Shown here: piece by piece, positions 54,166-64,000 of the stretch | Numbering within the stretch: the stretch's first letter is position 1 | How the letters are laid out: every line of letters begins with the position of its first letter | NCBI GenBank assembly: GCA_010015745.1 | Contig: ML978297.1 | Location: 1 to 64,000, forward strand | Source: Setomelanomma holmii | Lineage: Eukaryota; Ascomycota; Dothideomycetes; Pleosporales; Phaeosphaeriaceae | Direction of reading: 5' to 3' | DNA length: 64,000 nucleotides | Program-made: the position numbers and the translations under genes | The notes under the pieces: model-generated | Told to the model about the DNA's origin: nothing | The model's database searches: none | Seen by the model: only the letters and a program-made list of their open reading frames with translations

Positions 54166-55134
54166 CTACCTCTTCTTCCCCCTACCCTTATTCTTCTTCC
54201 CACCCATCGCCGCAGCTGCCGCAGCACCACCCTTCTTCTTTTGTCCCTCGGCAGTACCCAATGCAGCCTTCTGCCGCAGGTACAACCTGACCACATTCTC
54301 CACACTTCCTCTATCATGCTTGACCGTGCGCATGTATGTCAATCTCGCTCTTCTCGCCCTCTTCGCCGCGCGCTGCACGACTTCGATGCCTTCTACCATC
54401 GGGCTGTAGATCTTGTACCACATCTCTACACCCACACGAGTAAGCTGACCGCGTAGTAGAATAGCAGTGTCAACGCCTCGGCGGCGAATGTTGATGCATA
54501 CACCAGCGAAGGGATCGCCGGTGCGTTGGCGCACGAGGAGGATGTCGCCGACACGAGCGCATTCGGGGTTGTCTTTCGCAAAAAGACGTGTTCGCGCGCC
54601 GGTCGGGTCAAGGAGGCTGGTTTGAGACGCGGTCACTGCTGCGACTGGATCGGGGCAGGTTTTCTTGACATTTGAGGCGGATGGCGCGAAGATGGGGATG
54701 CCGAAGTGCTTGCCTGGTGTGTTGTTAGCTATTGCTATTGAGGAACATACAAGCGGCTTGGTGATTGACCAGTTCTTGAAGAAACTGGCGGTTCGATCGT
54801 TTCCGCGGGTACCCATACTGAGATTCGTCTGCACTCTTTCCTTCCTCATGACCGGTGCCCATTTCGCAGCCACCGTCTTCGCCTTCGTCCGCGGTTCTCG
54901 AAATGGCAGCACAAATTCGCGAGGTTTCCAATTGACTCCGTCTGTGCGCTCGTAGTGATTTGGGTATAACCTTCGGTGCATCCTGGCGCTCAGCGATTCA
55001 GGTAGTTGCTTGGGTAGTTGTCCGGCGGCTGGTTCGGATGCGACGACCTGTGCACTCGCCCATCGTCTGCATCGTGTGGCCTTGGAAGTAACATGGGGCG
55101 CGCTGGCCCGCGTACACGATATGGCGGACGACAT
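54166..55134 (-). CDS. IMG1: mitochondrial large-subunit ribosomal protein bL19m
   Basis: Open frame of 322 aa from the ATG at 55134, chosen because it yields a basic, Ser/Arg/Ala-rich presequence (MSSAISCTRASAPHVTSKAT). The frame extends upstream to another ATG at 55299. The bL19 fold is at residues about 190-290: ECARVGDILLVRQRTGDPFAGV, then INIRRRGVDTAILLRGQLTRVGVEMWYKIYSPM and VQRAAKRARRARLTYMR. The Lys/Gly/Ala-rich C-terminal tail is low complexity. An intron-like 42-bp segment (54709-54750: GTATGT donor, GCTAAC branch, AAG acceptor) lies in frame without stops, so it may be spliced or retained. The protein supports the peptide-exit side of the mitochondrial large subunit. Confidence 0.87.
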   Translation of the reverse strand: MSSAISCTRASAPHVTSKATRCRRWASAQVVASEPAAGQLPKQLPESLSARMHRRLYPNHYERTDGVNWKPREFVLPFREPRTKAKTVAAKWAPVMRKERVQTNLSMGTRGNDRTASFFKNWSITKPLVCSSIAIANNTPGKHFGIPIFAPSASNVKKTCPDPVAAVTASQTSLLDPTGARTRLFAKDNPECARVGDILLVRQRTGDPFAGVCINIRRRGVDTAILLRGQLTRVGVEMWYKIYSPMVEGIEVVQRAAKRARRARLTYMRTVKHDRGSVENVVRLYLRQKAALGTAEGQKKKGGAAAAAAMGGKKNKGRGKKR

Positions 55135-55833
55135 TGGCGGTGGAGGTTGTCGTGGTGGTCGAATGTCGAAGTTCCAGAAATTCAATTCGTGATTAGGTAA
55201 GTATGTATTTAATCTTGGATGGAGCAACGCAACAACTTCAGCCATTAACAGCAATCTACTTGTTCGCTCCATGCACGTCATAATGCTGCTAAAAGACATT
55301 GAAAACGTATATTGTTTTACTGCGTGCTTATCGAACGCTCAGGCAGCCTTTCTGGCCTTGCACTTGAACAGGCTTGCCTCGCAACAGCCGATTACATATA
55401 TGCTCCCAGGAGGGGAGTGTGAGGTCTAGATGTAGATGAAGAATGAAAGATGAAAGACAAGAACTTTTCCATGCTATGCAGATCTCCCACCCGAGGTATT
55501 GCGCGATGCATCCACCCATGCTGAAAAAGGCAGCCCAAACACCACGCTTTGAAGAAATCCACGCTGGTACGATAAGGCGCAAGGAGATCTAAAATACCCT
55601 CTCAAAAGGCATTCCCGACGTCGCACACACCGCTCGCTGCGCACTTGATGCATGCTCCACGCTGAAGATAGGAAAGGCCGGACGCCGCCATATGCAGCCG
55701 CCAACACCAAAGGGATCGGAGGCCGAAAGTCGTTCCGGGGGTTTTATAGGCGCGCCTGGTTGAGTTGTTCGGTGATGACCACGACGCCATTGGTGAATGG
55801 AAAAATCTCGCCCTGTCGAAAGAACCCCAGAAG
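55135..55833. other. gene-free interval, 699 bp
   Basis: Upstream region of bL19m and 3' flank of the NmrA-like gene. If the ATG at 55299 is used, the first 165 bp are coding. Otherwise nothing recognised. Confidence 0.4.
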
Positions 55834-57023
55834 TCAGCAATTGACTTGTTCAAAATCGATCTCGACCTCGCGCCGTGGTGTCTCTACCTCTTGCATCCAG
55901 GTCAGACCATTGGCCCCCTCTTCTACGGGAAACACTTCCTGAGCGTACTCCTCCATAGAGCGGTTGCCTTCCCATAGTTCTAACGAGACATTCGGCACAT
56001 CGGGTTCGAGATCGGGTCCAAAGTATGGCGCTCCCTTCTCTCCAAGGGTGTACTCCAGTGCGGCAAGATGTTCCCGATACCCAGTAGGTGTGGGCACGTT
56101 GATCATTATGGGGCCCCGCTTGTAGCAGACTGGGCGTTGAAGGCCATTACTGAAGGCTTTGCAAACTTCCTTCGGACTCATTGAGGCAAAGGCCAAAGGT
56201 ACACTGATATTGTTAGCATGACTTCTTGATTGTGGGTTGGGCTTGAGTCTCCATCCGCGCAATCAACAGCAGAAAATCGCATAGTTGTGCACTCCCTTCG
56301 AGACGAATGTACAAGCAGTTCCACAGATTATAGACGATTGCGGGGCGCAGTCGCTTGTTGTGGAGACTGATATGCAGACGTAGGATGCGCTTACCGTTTA
56401 CCGTTCCACTTCCGTGGGCCTTCCTTGAATAGCTGGTAGATAGCTGGCCCTATGTCGTGCTCCGAGTCTAGCCAGGGGAGTGGTTGATCAGGGTGGAATG
56501 GTGCCTGCCATATGAAACTTCCATCGTGCTGAAGCTCCATTCGGAATAGCGGGAAATCAAGGCTGGTAAAATTGTTGTGGTAGATACCGCAGTAGACAAA
56601 GGTGGCATTGAGGCCAATTTGGCGAACGTATTGCTCGATTGTGAACTTTGGCGACCACATCGGTAACGCTCTCCAGTTGTGACCAAATACGGAATGATCT
56701 GGCATGCTCGAGTAAATGTAGTGTTGAATTCCGGCCTTCTTTGCAGCGTCGGCTAATGATCGACCAATAGCAACCTCGTCACCCCAATGCGTCGTGTTGA
56801 TAAATGCGCATTGCGCGCCCTTGAACAAATCATCGAGAAATTTCTTATCCTCCAGACGACCAATGTAGACGGTAACGTCCTCCAGCTCTGAGAGTTCTTG
56901 TGCGACTATGCCGTTCAGATCTCTCATTTGCGCGCGCACCTGCCATCCTAATGCGGCGGCCACGCGAATAAAGCTCGCAGACTGTCTGCCATTACTGTTG
57001 ATCGTTACGACGGTTCGTTGCAT
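55834..57023 (-). CDS. NmrA-like NAD(P)-binding protein
   Basis: Exons 57023-56395 and 56203-55834 give 332 aa in phase; the intron (56394-56204) is 191 bp with a GTAAGC donor and a GCTAAC branch site. It is an atypical SDR: the N-terminal dinucleotide motif is VVTINSNGRQSASFIRVAAALGW, followed by VRAQMRDL, a helix with EDKKFLDDLFKGAQCAFINTTHWG, and IQHYIYSSMPDHS. The lack of a Tyr-x-x-x-Lys pair agrees with NmrA-type regulators that bind NAD(P) but do not reduce substrates. The C-terminal half has the family segments MSPKEVCKAFS, YFGPDLE, ELWEGNRSMEEYAQEVFP and NGLTWM. NmrA itself restrains the GATA factor AreA, but many paralogues exist and this one need not act in nitrogen control. Confidence 0.9.
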
Positions 57024-58770
57024 TCGGTCCAGAGTTTGAGAGCCAAGTGTCGAAGGAGAGGGGGAAAATCAAAGTGTTCGCAACTTTTAGAAAAGTTTGT
57101 TCGCGCCTCGCATCCAACAGTGAAGGCAGGAGCGAAGGATGTTGATATACAGGCGCAAACAGGATCAGGTGCAATAAGGTAGTTCCGTATTCTGGGGAGT
57201 TCGGCTAGGCTTGCAGCTTTGTGGCAGGTAGGCGTGCGATAGCAGATAACGGTGGTGTGAGTCTGTGTGACGGTAGGGGTCCTTGGTTCGCTGGCGAGAA
57301 TCGGTGTAAGAGTAGCCGCACTTCGGCGCTCAGGGAATAACGTGCTCGCGGCGCACAAAGAGATTCGCTATCGACGGTCTGATAGCGCGTTAAGAAACGG
57401 GGCACGTGATCCGCGATATGCAGGGCAGAAGGAGCTGGGCGAGAGTGGTGAGGTGTTCTGCGCTTTAGATGCGGCTTCTTCTGCCGTAAGTACTTTCGCG
57501 GACCCTGGATATTTCTGCGAACTTTTACGTCCTCGATTGCAGGATCTTAAGGTGGCCCGTAAGTACCCGGGTAAGTACAGTGTTGTGTGACTGGAATGTG
57601 GGGATGTCTGAGGACTTCACGAAGTTGTGGTCGGTCATTTAGTGGTTTCAACTCTGATTTCTTTCACGACAATGAGCAGCTACCCTCATTTTCACGTTTA
57701 TGACGCCGCAGCGGAGATGCCAGGAGAAACACGTTCCAATGCCTTTTTCTGTGTGACATTTTGGGCCAGGTTATGGCTCGTCATTTGCGCTGCTTGTAAA
57801 AATTACCTAATAGCGACTTATAGGGACGAATGGTGAGCATTTGGCATGCCAACATTTCCTCCTCTGAGCACCTGACCGGGCTCGGGAGGAAGCGATTAGT
57901 ACATAAGTCAGCGCAATATGCTTGTAATGTACCCCTCTAGCGATTCATCGTCCGATGTTCCATGATAAGCGGAGGGCGCCTGCACCACTCTCAAGAACCA
58001 CCGGGCACAAGCCACTCACGCTAGCAAGCAACGTGCACTATCTTCAGAACCATGGGATTCTAGTCGCCTAGTTTGAACACTCCAGCAGATTCTTCCTGTG
58101 ATGCAAGCCGACGAACAGGGGAAAGGCGGGACTGCGGGGAACACTAAATCTAGGTACGGACGATGTGCCGAAGAGTCCAATTGATGACGGAGCGGCTTGC
58201 CGATATCACGGCGGCGTCGTCCACGTCGTCAGATTGTTTGTTGCGAGCCACCGAGGTCACCTGTAAGAGAACGTGCTCGTTCAGATCGGTCAACGATGCG
58301 GACAGCAAGGTGTCATTGCTTGGCAGAGGGTTTCTTTTAGTAACTGGAAAACAAGCGCGCGCCTTCTACATGCCTAGCGTCCGTGAAAATATTCCTCGCT
58401 GTGGATCGCTTCACCGCGAATCTATAAAATCGCGTTAACGAAGTACGCCTGCACGGTGAAACGTCGCAGGTGCGGGAAGCCGCTTCCCCGCAATCCGAGG
58501 TACTACGATGCCCTCAACCCAGTCGACACTTCAGCACCTTGATAACGAAGTCACCAAGCCACTCAATCACTGCCGCGTAACTCGAATGATTCAGATGTCC
58601 AGGGCGCTGGATATCATGCACGTCGGGCTGATCGCGGTGCATCACCAGACCCTGGGCCGAATATGGCGACATCCTGACGCGCCATGCGTCAATCAAAGCA
58701 CGCGTAAAGAGGTTCCTGGCTGCAGCCGACGGAGCGACTGGTCCCAATGGTACTCATCATGCATGAAAAT
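57024..58770. other. gene-poor interval, 1.75 kb
   Basis: Between the NmrA-like start and the asparaginase stop. Several short frames on both strands have no recognisable content. No repeats, RNA genes or mobile elements were seen. Confidence 0.4.
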
Positions 58771-60778
58771 TCAGCCAATGACAAGCTCCCATACTCCCTC
58801 AGTGCCGTCGGCCTCAGACACGTGCATTTTTGCGGCACTCATTTCATCAGAATGAAGATGAGCGCCTGCATCAATTAAGACTTGTACGTGATCCTTCAAG
58901 CCAGCGCTTGCTGCCAAGAACAATGGTGTGTTCCCCGCTCGATTTCGTAAGTGGACACTCGCGCCTTGCGCTAAGAAATCCTTCAAGATTTCGACATTTG
59001 GAGAGGTTGCCGCAAGGTGCTGTGATTGCCAGGTCAGCATAGAACGCAATCTTGCATCATGCGGAAAAAAGTTGTGCCTGCGCCGTGTGCAGCTGTTGGG
59101 CTCCGAGATAAGCGACAGCTTCGTGTTACCACGTTGCTGGGACTGAGCTCAGCGCTGTTTGGCTCTGTGCCTCGTCGCCGACGGCGTCAGGCCTCTTTAT
59201 CAGCGTTCAGGACGAATGCGTAGCACAGTCTCAGATTGCCAACAATGTTGCAACACAGCTGCTTCCGATACCGGCTCGTCGAACCGATGCCCCGGTGCAA
59301 GGGACAACGAATGCTTCTCTTGTCTACCTGCTTCAACAGGCACAATGATACGTGCGGAGCCGCTGACTGGATGATCAGATAAGGAAAGGAAGGTTCACTT
59401 ACTACTGGACTGTTCAGCTGATAATCCGCGTCATTCAGCAACCAACGTGGCTCTCCTCGTATGATGTCCCGTGTGCCTTGCAGGTCGCCCTTCTGGATGG
59501 CATACCCAAGCGCTGTTAGGCTGGAGAGCTCAGGGGTCAAGACACCACTCCGCGAGGGATGCTCGAAGTGCGTGCGTGTTGTCTCGGTCAGCTCGCCACG
59601 TAGGGAAACTGACATGCGGCGGGCCACCTCCTCGGGGGTGGCATTCGGCAGAGCAAGCAAATAAGCAAGCTTGGTGAGAGCTGCTTCCGAGGTCAAATCT
59701 TGCCCGAACACCACACCGGCCCGCCCGAGAATCGTTGCGGGAGCGTAAAGTGCACTCACGCTGCCGCTTAGGCATTGCGTCACATTGACGATGACTATCC
59801 CTCTCTTCACGGCCTCAGCTAGAATCCTGGTCATCGCACCGTCTGCTCCACCAGGCGTGTTGCCAGCGCCGAATGTCTCCAGAATGAGTCCCTTGAGACC
59901 CTCCAATCGCAGTACCGCATCCAGCATGGCCGGCGTGATGCCGGGGAAGACACGAAGACATGCAACATGCCCGGTATCCAAGCTAGTTTGGATCGTGAAT
60001 GGGCTCAGGTCGGTCGAACGATGCACCCTGTGCCAAAGTACATTGGTCTTGGTCGACGAAACTGTCGCCAGTGGCGGAAAGTTTGGACTTCCGAATGCAT
60101 CGAAGTCTTCGGCAGAGATCTTAGTTGCTCGGTTTCCACGGAAGAGTTTCGAATTGAAGAAGAGGCAGACCTCCGGGATCATGAAGTGGCCAGCAATGAT
60201 GAGTGAGTTCAGTAGGTTGTCCTGGGCGTCAGTTTGAAGCTCCATCATCGGTGCTTGAGATCCGGTAAGAATGACAGGCTTGCCCAAATTGTGGAACATG
60301 AAGCTCAATGCGGATGAAGTGTATGCCAGCGAATCTGTTCCATGGAGAATAATGAAGCCATCGAAAAGCTGGTAATTTCGGTAGACGGTTTTCGCAATTT
60401 GATCCCAGCCAGCGGCGTCTATGGAACTGCTGTCGAGAAGCTTTTCGAATTCGAGCACGCAGTATCTGACACGACGTTCATATGTGCTGACTGGTGTTCG
60501 GAGACTCTGAACGGCCTTCCGTGTGCCCTTGTCGTCAATCACGATCTCCAAGGGTTCTGGATATGATCCGTCGTTGAAGACAGGTCTGGGCGCAAGTCCC
60601 GCTTTCAAGAAGCCTCGAGCGGGAACTAAACCATCTGCAGATTTCCGCATACATATCGTACCGCCTGCTGTACGTTAGCTGATATAACAGATATGGTTTG
60701 AGAGCGCTCACCCGTGATGATAATTAGGACTCGCGATTCTGGAAGCTGTAATTCAAGGTATTGGCCCTGGTCATCCAT
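58771..60778 (-). CDS. type I-like L-asparaginase with C-terminal ankyrin repeats
   Basis: Exons 60778-60712, 60664-59403 and 59019-58771 give 525 aa in phase, with introns of 47 and 383 bp. The start MDDQGQYLELQLPESRVLII leads to the nucleophile motif TGGTI (Thr24), split by the first intron. The second catalytic site is LHGTDSL (Thr131, Asp132), with TGSQAPM following. After the amidohydrolase domain comes TALGYAIQKGDLQGTRDII, then ankyrin repeats: NDADYQLNSPV joins across the long intron to HLAATSPNVEILKDFLAQGA, then NTPLFLAASAGLKDHVQVLI and the usual ending AHLHSDEMSAAKMHVSE. This cytosolic form hydrolyses asparagine to aspartate and ammonia. The 383-bp intron is far longer than the others here; its donor (GTAAGT) and acceptor (CAG after a CTGAC) are good, and splicing restores the repeat exactly. 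Confidence 0.88.
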
Positions 60779-61372
60779 CACAGCAGACACAAGGAGCAAG
60801 TCCAGAACGCAGCCGTTGACTAAGGTATTTGGCAACGGAGACCGCCTATGCTGGGCAAGTTGCACCGGATATCGTGCTCTAGAAATTCAACACCGCGTGC
60901 GCACGATGCCAGACTCTAAGTGGCTGATAGATTTAGTGGTCCGTGAAAGATTCGATCTTGGATAGCAGCTTCGGTTTGCTGCGAGGACGAAAAGTCTGGT
61001 TGTCTGCAACTGCTGTGATTAGCGATAAGCTTGGTGTACATGCGCAAAATCTCGGTCTTCGAAGTTCATGCATCGGTACCGGCCGGCGCGGCAAGCGCGA
61101 CTAAGGCATTTCTCATTACCCCTTCGAAACTGAAAATTTTCACAGTGGATAGAATAGCGAACACGTTCAGAGACAAAAATACGGCACGATAATGAGTACG
61201 ACGGTCGTGGCCTACATCGGCTTAGTGAGCGGACAGTTGCGTCACTTGTGAGCCCGAAGATCATACAGATGGAAGGAACTGACGACTGTGTTTTCTTGCC
61301 TTCTAAGATGATTGACAACGGATTGACAACGAAACGAACGCTCAATAATACAGAGTGCATGCTGCTGTTTGC
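60779..61372. other. gene-free interval, 594 bp
   Basis: Upstream of asparaginase and downstream of the next minus-strand gene. Nothing recognised. Confidence 0.4.
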
Positions 61373-62530
61373 TTAGCCTGTCGCCATCGCCTCCTTTACT
61401 ACCATCACTCGTGCCTTCTCCAACGCCTTGATTGCCTCCCAGTTGTCCGTTACCCAGCAGAGCAGTTTCTCAATGCTGCCAAAAGCCATTGATGCTGTCC
61501 AAGCTGGGTGATCCTCGAGCATGGGTTCTTCTGTGATTCGCGGCTCGCCGTCTTCGAAGACTACCCAGCGCCTCAGACCTCTCAAGGCTAGCTTAAGAGG
61601 GTTTCCTTCAACCGGCAAAACAGCGCGAATCTTGTTCCACAGCTGCTCTTCATCCTTGATAGCATTGTGTTCTGCCACCATGGCTTCGTACCCGGCCCGC
61701 TTGTCGAATGCCGCAAGAGCTTCATCCAGAACAACTTGCTGCGTCCACTCCGTCGAAGTTCCCTTGCCTGCATGCAGGGGCATGTAGACCTCGATGAACT
61801 GGGCGTACATCGATCGTTTCTTTTGTCGAGATCGATCATTCGACTTCTCGGTCCGGTCCGCAAATATTGAAGCTGAGAAGAAGCGTCCATTAGTGACCCA
61901 GTCAAACAGTTCATTCTCGTCTGCAAAACCCTCGTGGTATTTTGCGACATCGAGACCGTGAAACTTCATCGCCTCATCCGGATCTCGAGTCAAGAACAAG
62001 AGCTGTTTCTTCTTGTTGTCGGTGTGAATGTCCTTTACTCGAAAATGAAGGCCTTTATCGTTGCACGTGAGTCCGAGGTAGCGATGGGTGATGCCGATAA
62101 TTTGCAATAGATCTCCGTCACCTTTCATAAATGCAGTCCACTTGAAGAGCTCGGTTGCACCTGGAGTACCATTTCCAGGCGATAGCTCCACATCAACCTG
62201 GACGTATGCCTCGGGTATGTCGGGGTGGAGAATGGCGAAGGAATGCGAGCCACCACGAGGTAGATGTAGCGCAGCGTCGAGTAGTTCCTTGGTCTTGAAC
62301 CAGATTTCGCGAGGCCAAGTGTCCGAAGCAATACCCTCGACAAGGAAGTCGACGTCACCGTAGTCCGCCTTGCCAGGGGCATCGCGAGGGACCACAACAT
62401 TGTTGAAGAGTGTCCCAAGCTTGAGCTTACACTCTGCGGACACTTTTCGGTACACCTCTGGTGACATACGGGGTACGTGTGGGGGCTTGCCGGAAGCGAG
62501 GGGCGTGCTGGCGAAGACTAGTCCACCCAT
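61373..62530 (-). CDS. uncharacterised nucleotidyltransferase-like protein
   Basis: Single exon, 385 aa, ATG at 62530 (MGGLVFASTPLASGKPPHVPRM); the frame upstream has no other ATG. A DYGDVDFLV segment (residues 57-64, with Asp59 and Asp61) looks like the metal-binding DxD of the polymerase-beta nucleotidyltransferase fold, preceded by a helix with KLKLGTLFNNVVVPRDAPGK. Later come YVQVDVELSPG, a possible third carboxylate strand, then GITHRYLGLTCNDKGLHFRVKDI. The C-terminal half is helical and charged. The assignment is inference from motif spacing; I cannot name a substrate. The gene is intact and is divergent from the NAP-family gene. Confidence 0.7.
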   Translation of the reverse strand: MGGLVFASTPLASGKPPHVPRMSPEVYRKVSAECKLKLGTLFNNVVVPRDAPGKADYGDVDFLVEGIASDTWPREIWFKTKELLDAALHLPRGGSHSFAILHPDIPEAYVQVDVELSPGNGTPGATELFKWTAFMKGDGDLLQIIGITHRYLGLTCNDKGLHFRVKDIHTDNKKKQLLFLTRDPDEAMKFHGLDVAKYHEGFADENELFDWVTNGRFFSASIFADRTEKSNDRSRQKKRSMYAQFIEVYMPLHAGKGTSTEWTQQVVLDEALAAFDKRAGYEAMVAEHNAIKDEEQLWNKIRAVLPVEGNPLKLALRGLRRWVVFEDGEPRITEEPMLEDHPAWTASMAFGSIEKLLCWVTDNWEAIKALEKARVMVVKEAMATG

Positions 62531-63216
62531 GATGAGGTCGTGTTGATATGGTAAAATGAGGTCGTTATGGATACTCAACCAAAAGTTGATGTCGATTTGA
62601 GCATAGTGTGGTTCAAGATTGGAGAGCACGTAAAATATATATTAGCTTGCGGCGCATTGTCAACGATCAAGCACAGCCACAGGAGCCGCATTCACTGATG
62701 ACTCCTTCCCACTCCTTCCCTCCATCTGGATGAGTGAAAACCTTACTGAGACTCAAAAAGCGACCCGAATATTTACAGGACAGTACCGGCGCAGTCTCCT
62801 GACTGTGAGCACGTTGGGCAACCTGATGAACGTGGGGATGGTTAAGTCGCATCAGCAGCCTGCAGCCATCTCGGTCTTAGCTCGAGTACAGCATTCAATT
62901 CTGCAGCGAACGACTGGTCGTGCTCAACTCGAACAGGATGCGATGGTGACGATGGTGGAGGTGGGTTGGTTGCGATGTGGAATGGCTCCGCTATGACGGA
63001 CCCTGCAGGGTTCGCGTAGCAATCCCTGTCAAAAATTTAGGTTGAGACTCGAGAGCATCTCAACACTGCGACCTTATCAATCTCCACAACTACAACATTC
63101 CTTCACTAGGATTGACATACCAAAGGTGAGTCGCAAGTACTCAGCGATGAGCTTACTGTGTAATTTACTGAATTATGCCGTTCCTGGAAAGTTCAATTCC
63201 ACATCGATTGCGCAAC
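62531..63216. other. divergent intergenic region, 686 bp
   Basis: Lies between the starts of the nucleotidyltransferase-like gene and the NAP-family gene and so must hold both promoters. No specific site recognised. Confidence 0.4.
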
Positions 63217-64000
63217 ATGGCTATTCCAGAACCAGAGGCGCCAGAAGTGCTCATGGCACGCTTCGAGGAGCTCAGCGTGCTCGAGACTGAGTTTGAAGAC
63301 GTAGAGCTTGAAATCAGTGCGTGACAGAGCTTGCAGTGTGCCTTTACCAGACATCTCGCAATTAACAACGCTCAGTTCGCAAGGCCGAAGCTCTCCATGC
63401 ACCTCTCTACAAGAAGCGCGCCGAATTTATCACGAAGATCCCACACTTTTGGCCCCTCGTCTTCGAGCAGGCTCCTCCCGAGATTGACAACTTCATACAA
63501 CCTTCAGACTCCAAGGTTCTCGCCGAATGCCTTGACACTTTTGAGGTCTCGCGATTCGAGATCAACGACCCCAAGGGCTCACCGCGCAGCTTTTCGTTGC
63601 AGTTTGGCTTCAAGGAGAACGAATACTTTGAGGACAAGGTGATAGAAAAGAAGTTCTGGTTTCGGAAAACAAAGGACTGGGCAGGTCTTGTATCTGAGCC
63701 TGTGTTGATCCATTGGAAGAACGATAAGGATCTGACAGGTGGTCTCACTGACGCAGCCTACAAACTAGGAGAAGCGCGGAAGCAGCTGGCAGCAGACACA
63801 TCGTCCGATAAGGCTAGGCAGAAGGAGAGGAAGCTCCCGGAATACAAGGAGCTGGCAGAGAAGATCGAGACATCTCTCGAGTCTTCGATCAGCTTCTTTG
63901 GCATCTTTGCTTTTGTCTCCGGATACAGATGGGTCAGCGCAGAGGAATCCGAGCAGGTCATTACGGAAGACCAAGCCAAGCTTGAGAAGATCAAGCGCGG
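63217..64000 (+). CDS. NAP/SET-family histone chaperone, 5' part (runs off the window)
   Basis: Exon 1 is 63217-63316 (MAIPEPEAPEVLMARFEEL), a 59-bp intron follows (63317-63375), and exon 2 is open to the window end. The long dimerisation helix spans the intron (ELSVLETEFEDVELEI, then RKAEALHAPLYKKRAEFI). The NAP earmuff domain follows: IPHFWPLVFEQAPPEIDNFI, FEINDPKGSPRSFSLQFGFK, NEYFEDKVIEKKFWF. Near the right edge comes SSISFFGIFAFVSGYRWVS, typical of the SET/Vps75 subgroup (FFxxFxxxG). The acidic C-terminal tail would lie beyond the window. The family binds H3-H4 or H2A-H2B and assists chromatin assembly in the nucleus. Confidence 0.9.

Noticed and set aside
54714..54750. 37-bp intron with CAG acceptor in bL19m
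   Set aside because: Removal would shift the frame before the conserved domain; only the 42-bp version or retention works.
1..64000. Repeat-induced point mutation as the cause of the stop codons
   Set aside because: Most broken genes are not seen as repeats here, the intact BCS1-like neighbour is untouched, and frameshifts are as common as stops; a composition test would be needed.
1..64000. tRNA, rRNA, CRISPR or secondary-metabolite cluster
   Set aside because: No T-loop/acceptor-stem pattern, no rRNA core sequence, no spaced repeats, and no PKS, NRPS or terpene synthase; the AflY-like gene and the reductase are isolated.

Overview
This window is nuclear DNA of a filamentous ascomycete. 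The evidence is compact genes with introns mostly of 46-100 bp (GT...CTAAC/CTGAC...AG), a GPI-type GH72 glucanosyltransferase, NADP-mannitol dehydrogenase, HET and NACHT proteins, a Pth11/rhodopsin-type membrane protein and a hAT transposon. The gene content fits Dothideomycetes best (Capnodiales/Mycosphaerellales as a weaker guess). No prokaryotic, viral, rRNA or tRNA feature was seen.

Layout. 0-12.4 kb: the degraded WD40 end of an NLR-type gene, a small unknown gene, a five-exon oligopeptide transporter, a METTL25-like methyltransferase divergent from a Tlg1/syntaxin-6 SNARE, a broken tetraspan membrane protein and a broken HET-domain gene. 13.8-25.9 kb: mostly intact genes (GH72 glucanosyltransferase, SGT1, AflY/questin-oxidase-like protein, secreted DUF1996 protein, BCS1-like AAA ATPase). 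26.5-34.4 kb: a decayed intronless BCS1-like paralogue, then a secreted S41-type protease gene split by a 3,068-bp hAT element with an exact 8-bp target duplication. 34.9-47.1 kb: an RGG-box protein of the family often labelled geranylgeranyl pyrophosphate synthetase, an aldo/keto reductase, a decayed GH2 exo-glucosaminidase, an unknown gene, mannitol dehydrogenase and an acyl-CoA dehydrogenase. 47.7-52.8 kb: two decayed genes, a NACHT-ankyrin-ZZ NLR and a rhodopsin-type membrane protein. 53.4-64 kb: intact PMP3, mitochondrial bL19, NmrA-like protein, ankyrin-tailed L-asparaginase, a nucleotidyltransferase-like protein and the start of a NAP/SET histone chaperone that runs off the window.

The main theme is decay. 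Eight host genes carry in-frame stops and/or frameshifts, beside about twenty that look intact. Core housekeeping genes (SNARE, SGT1, mitoribosome, histone chaperone) are intact. The losses fall on accessory families: nonself recognition (three of three), secreted hydrolases, membrane receptors and one of two paralogues. This would fit a clonal lineage or a duplicated/hybrid genome in which second copies are dispensable, but the window alone cannot separate these, and some one-base shifts could be assembly errors. All exon-intron models below were made by eye from splice signals and phase; each intact multi-exon model closes in frame.
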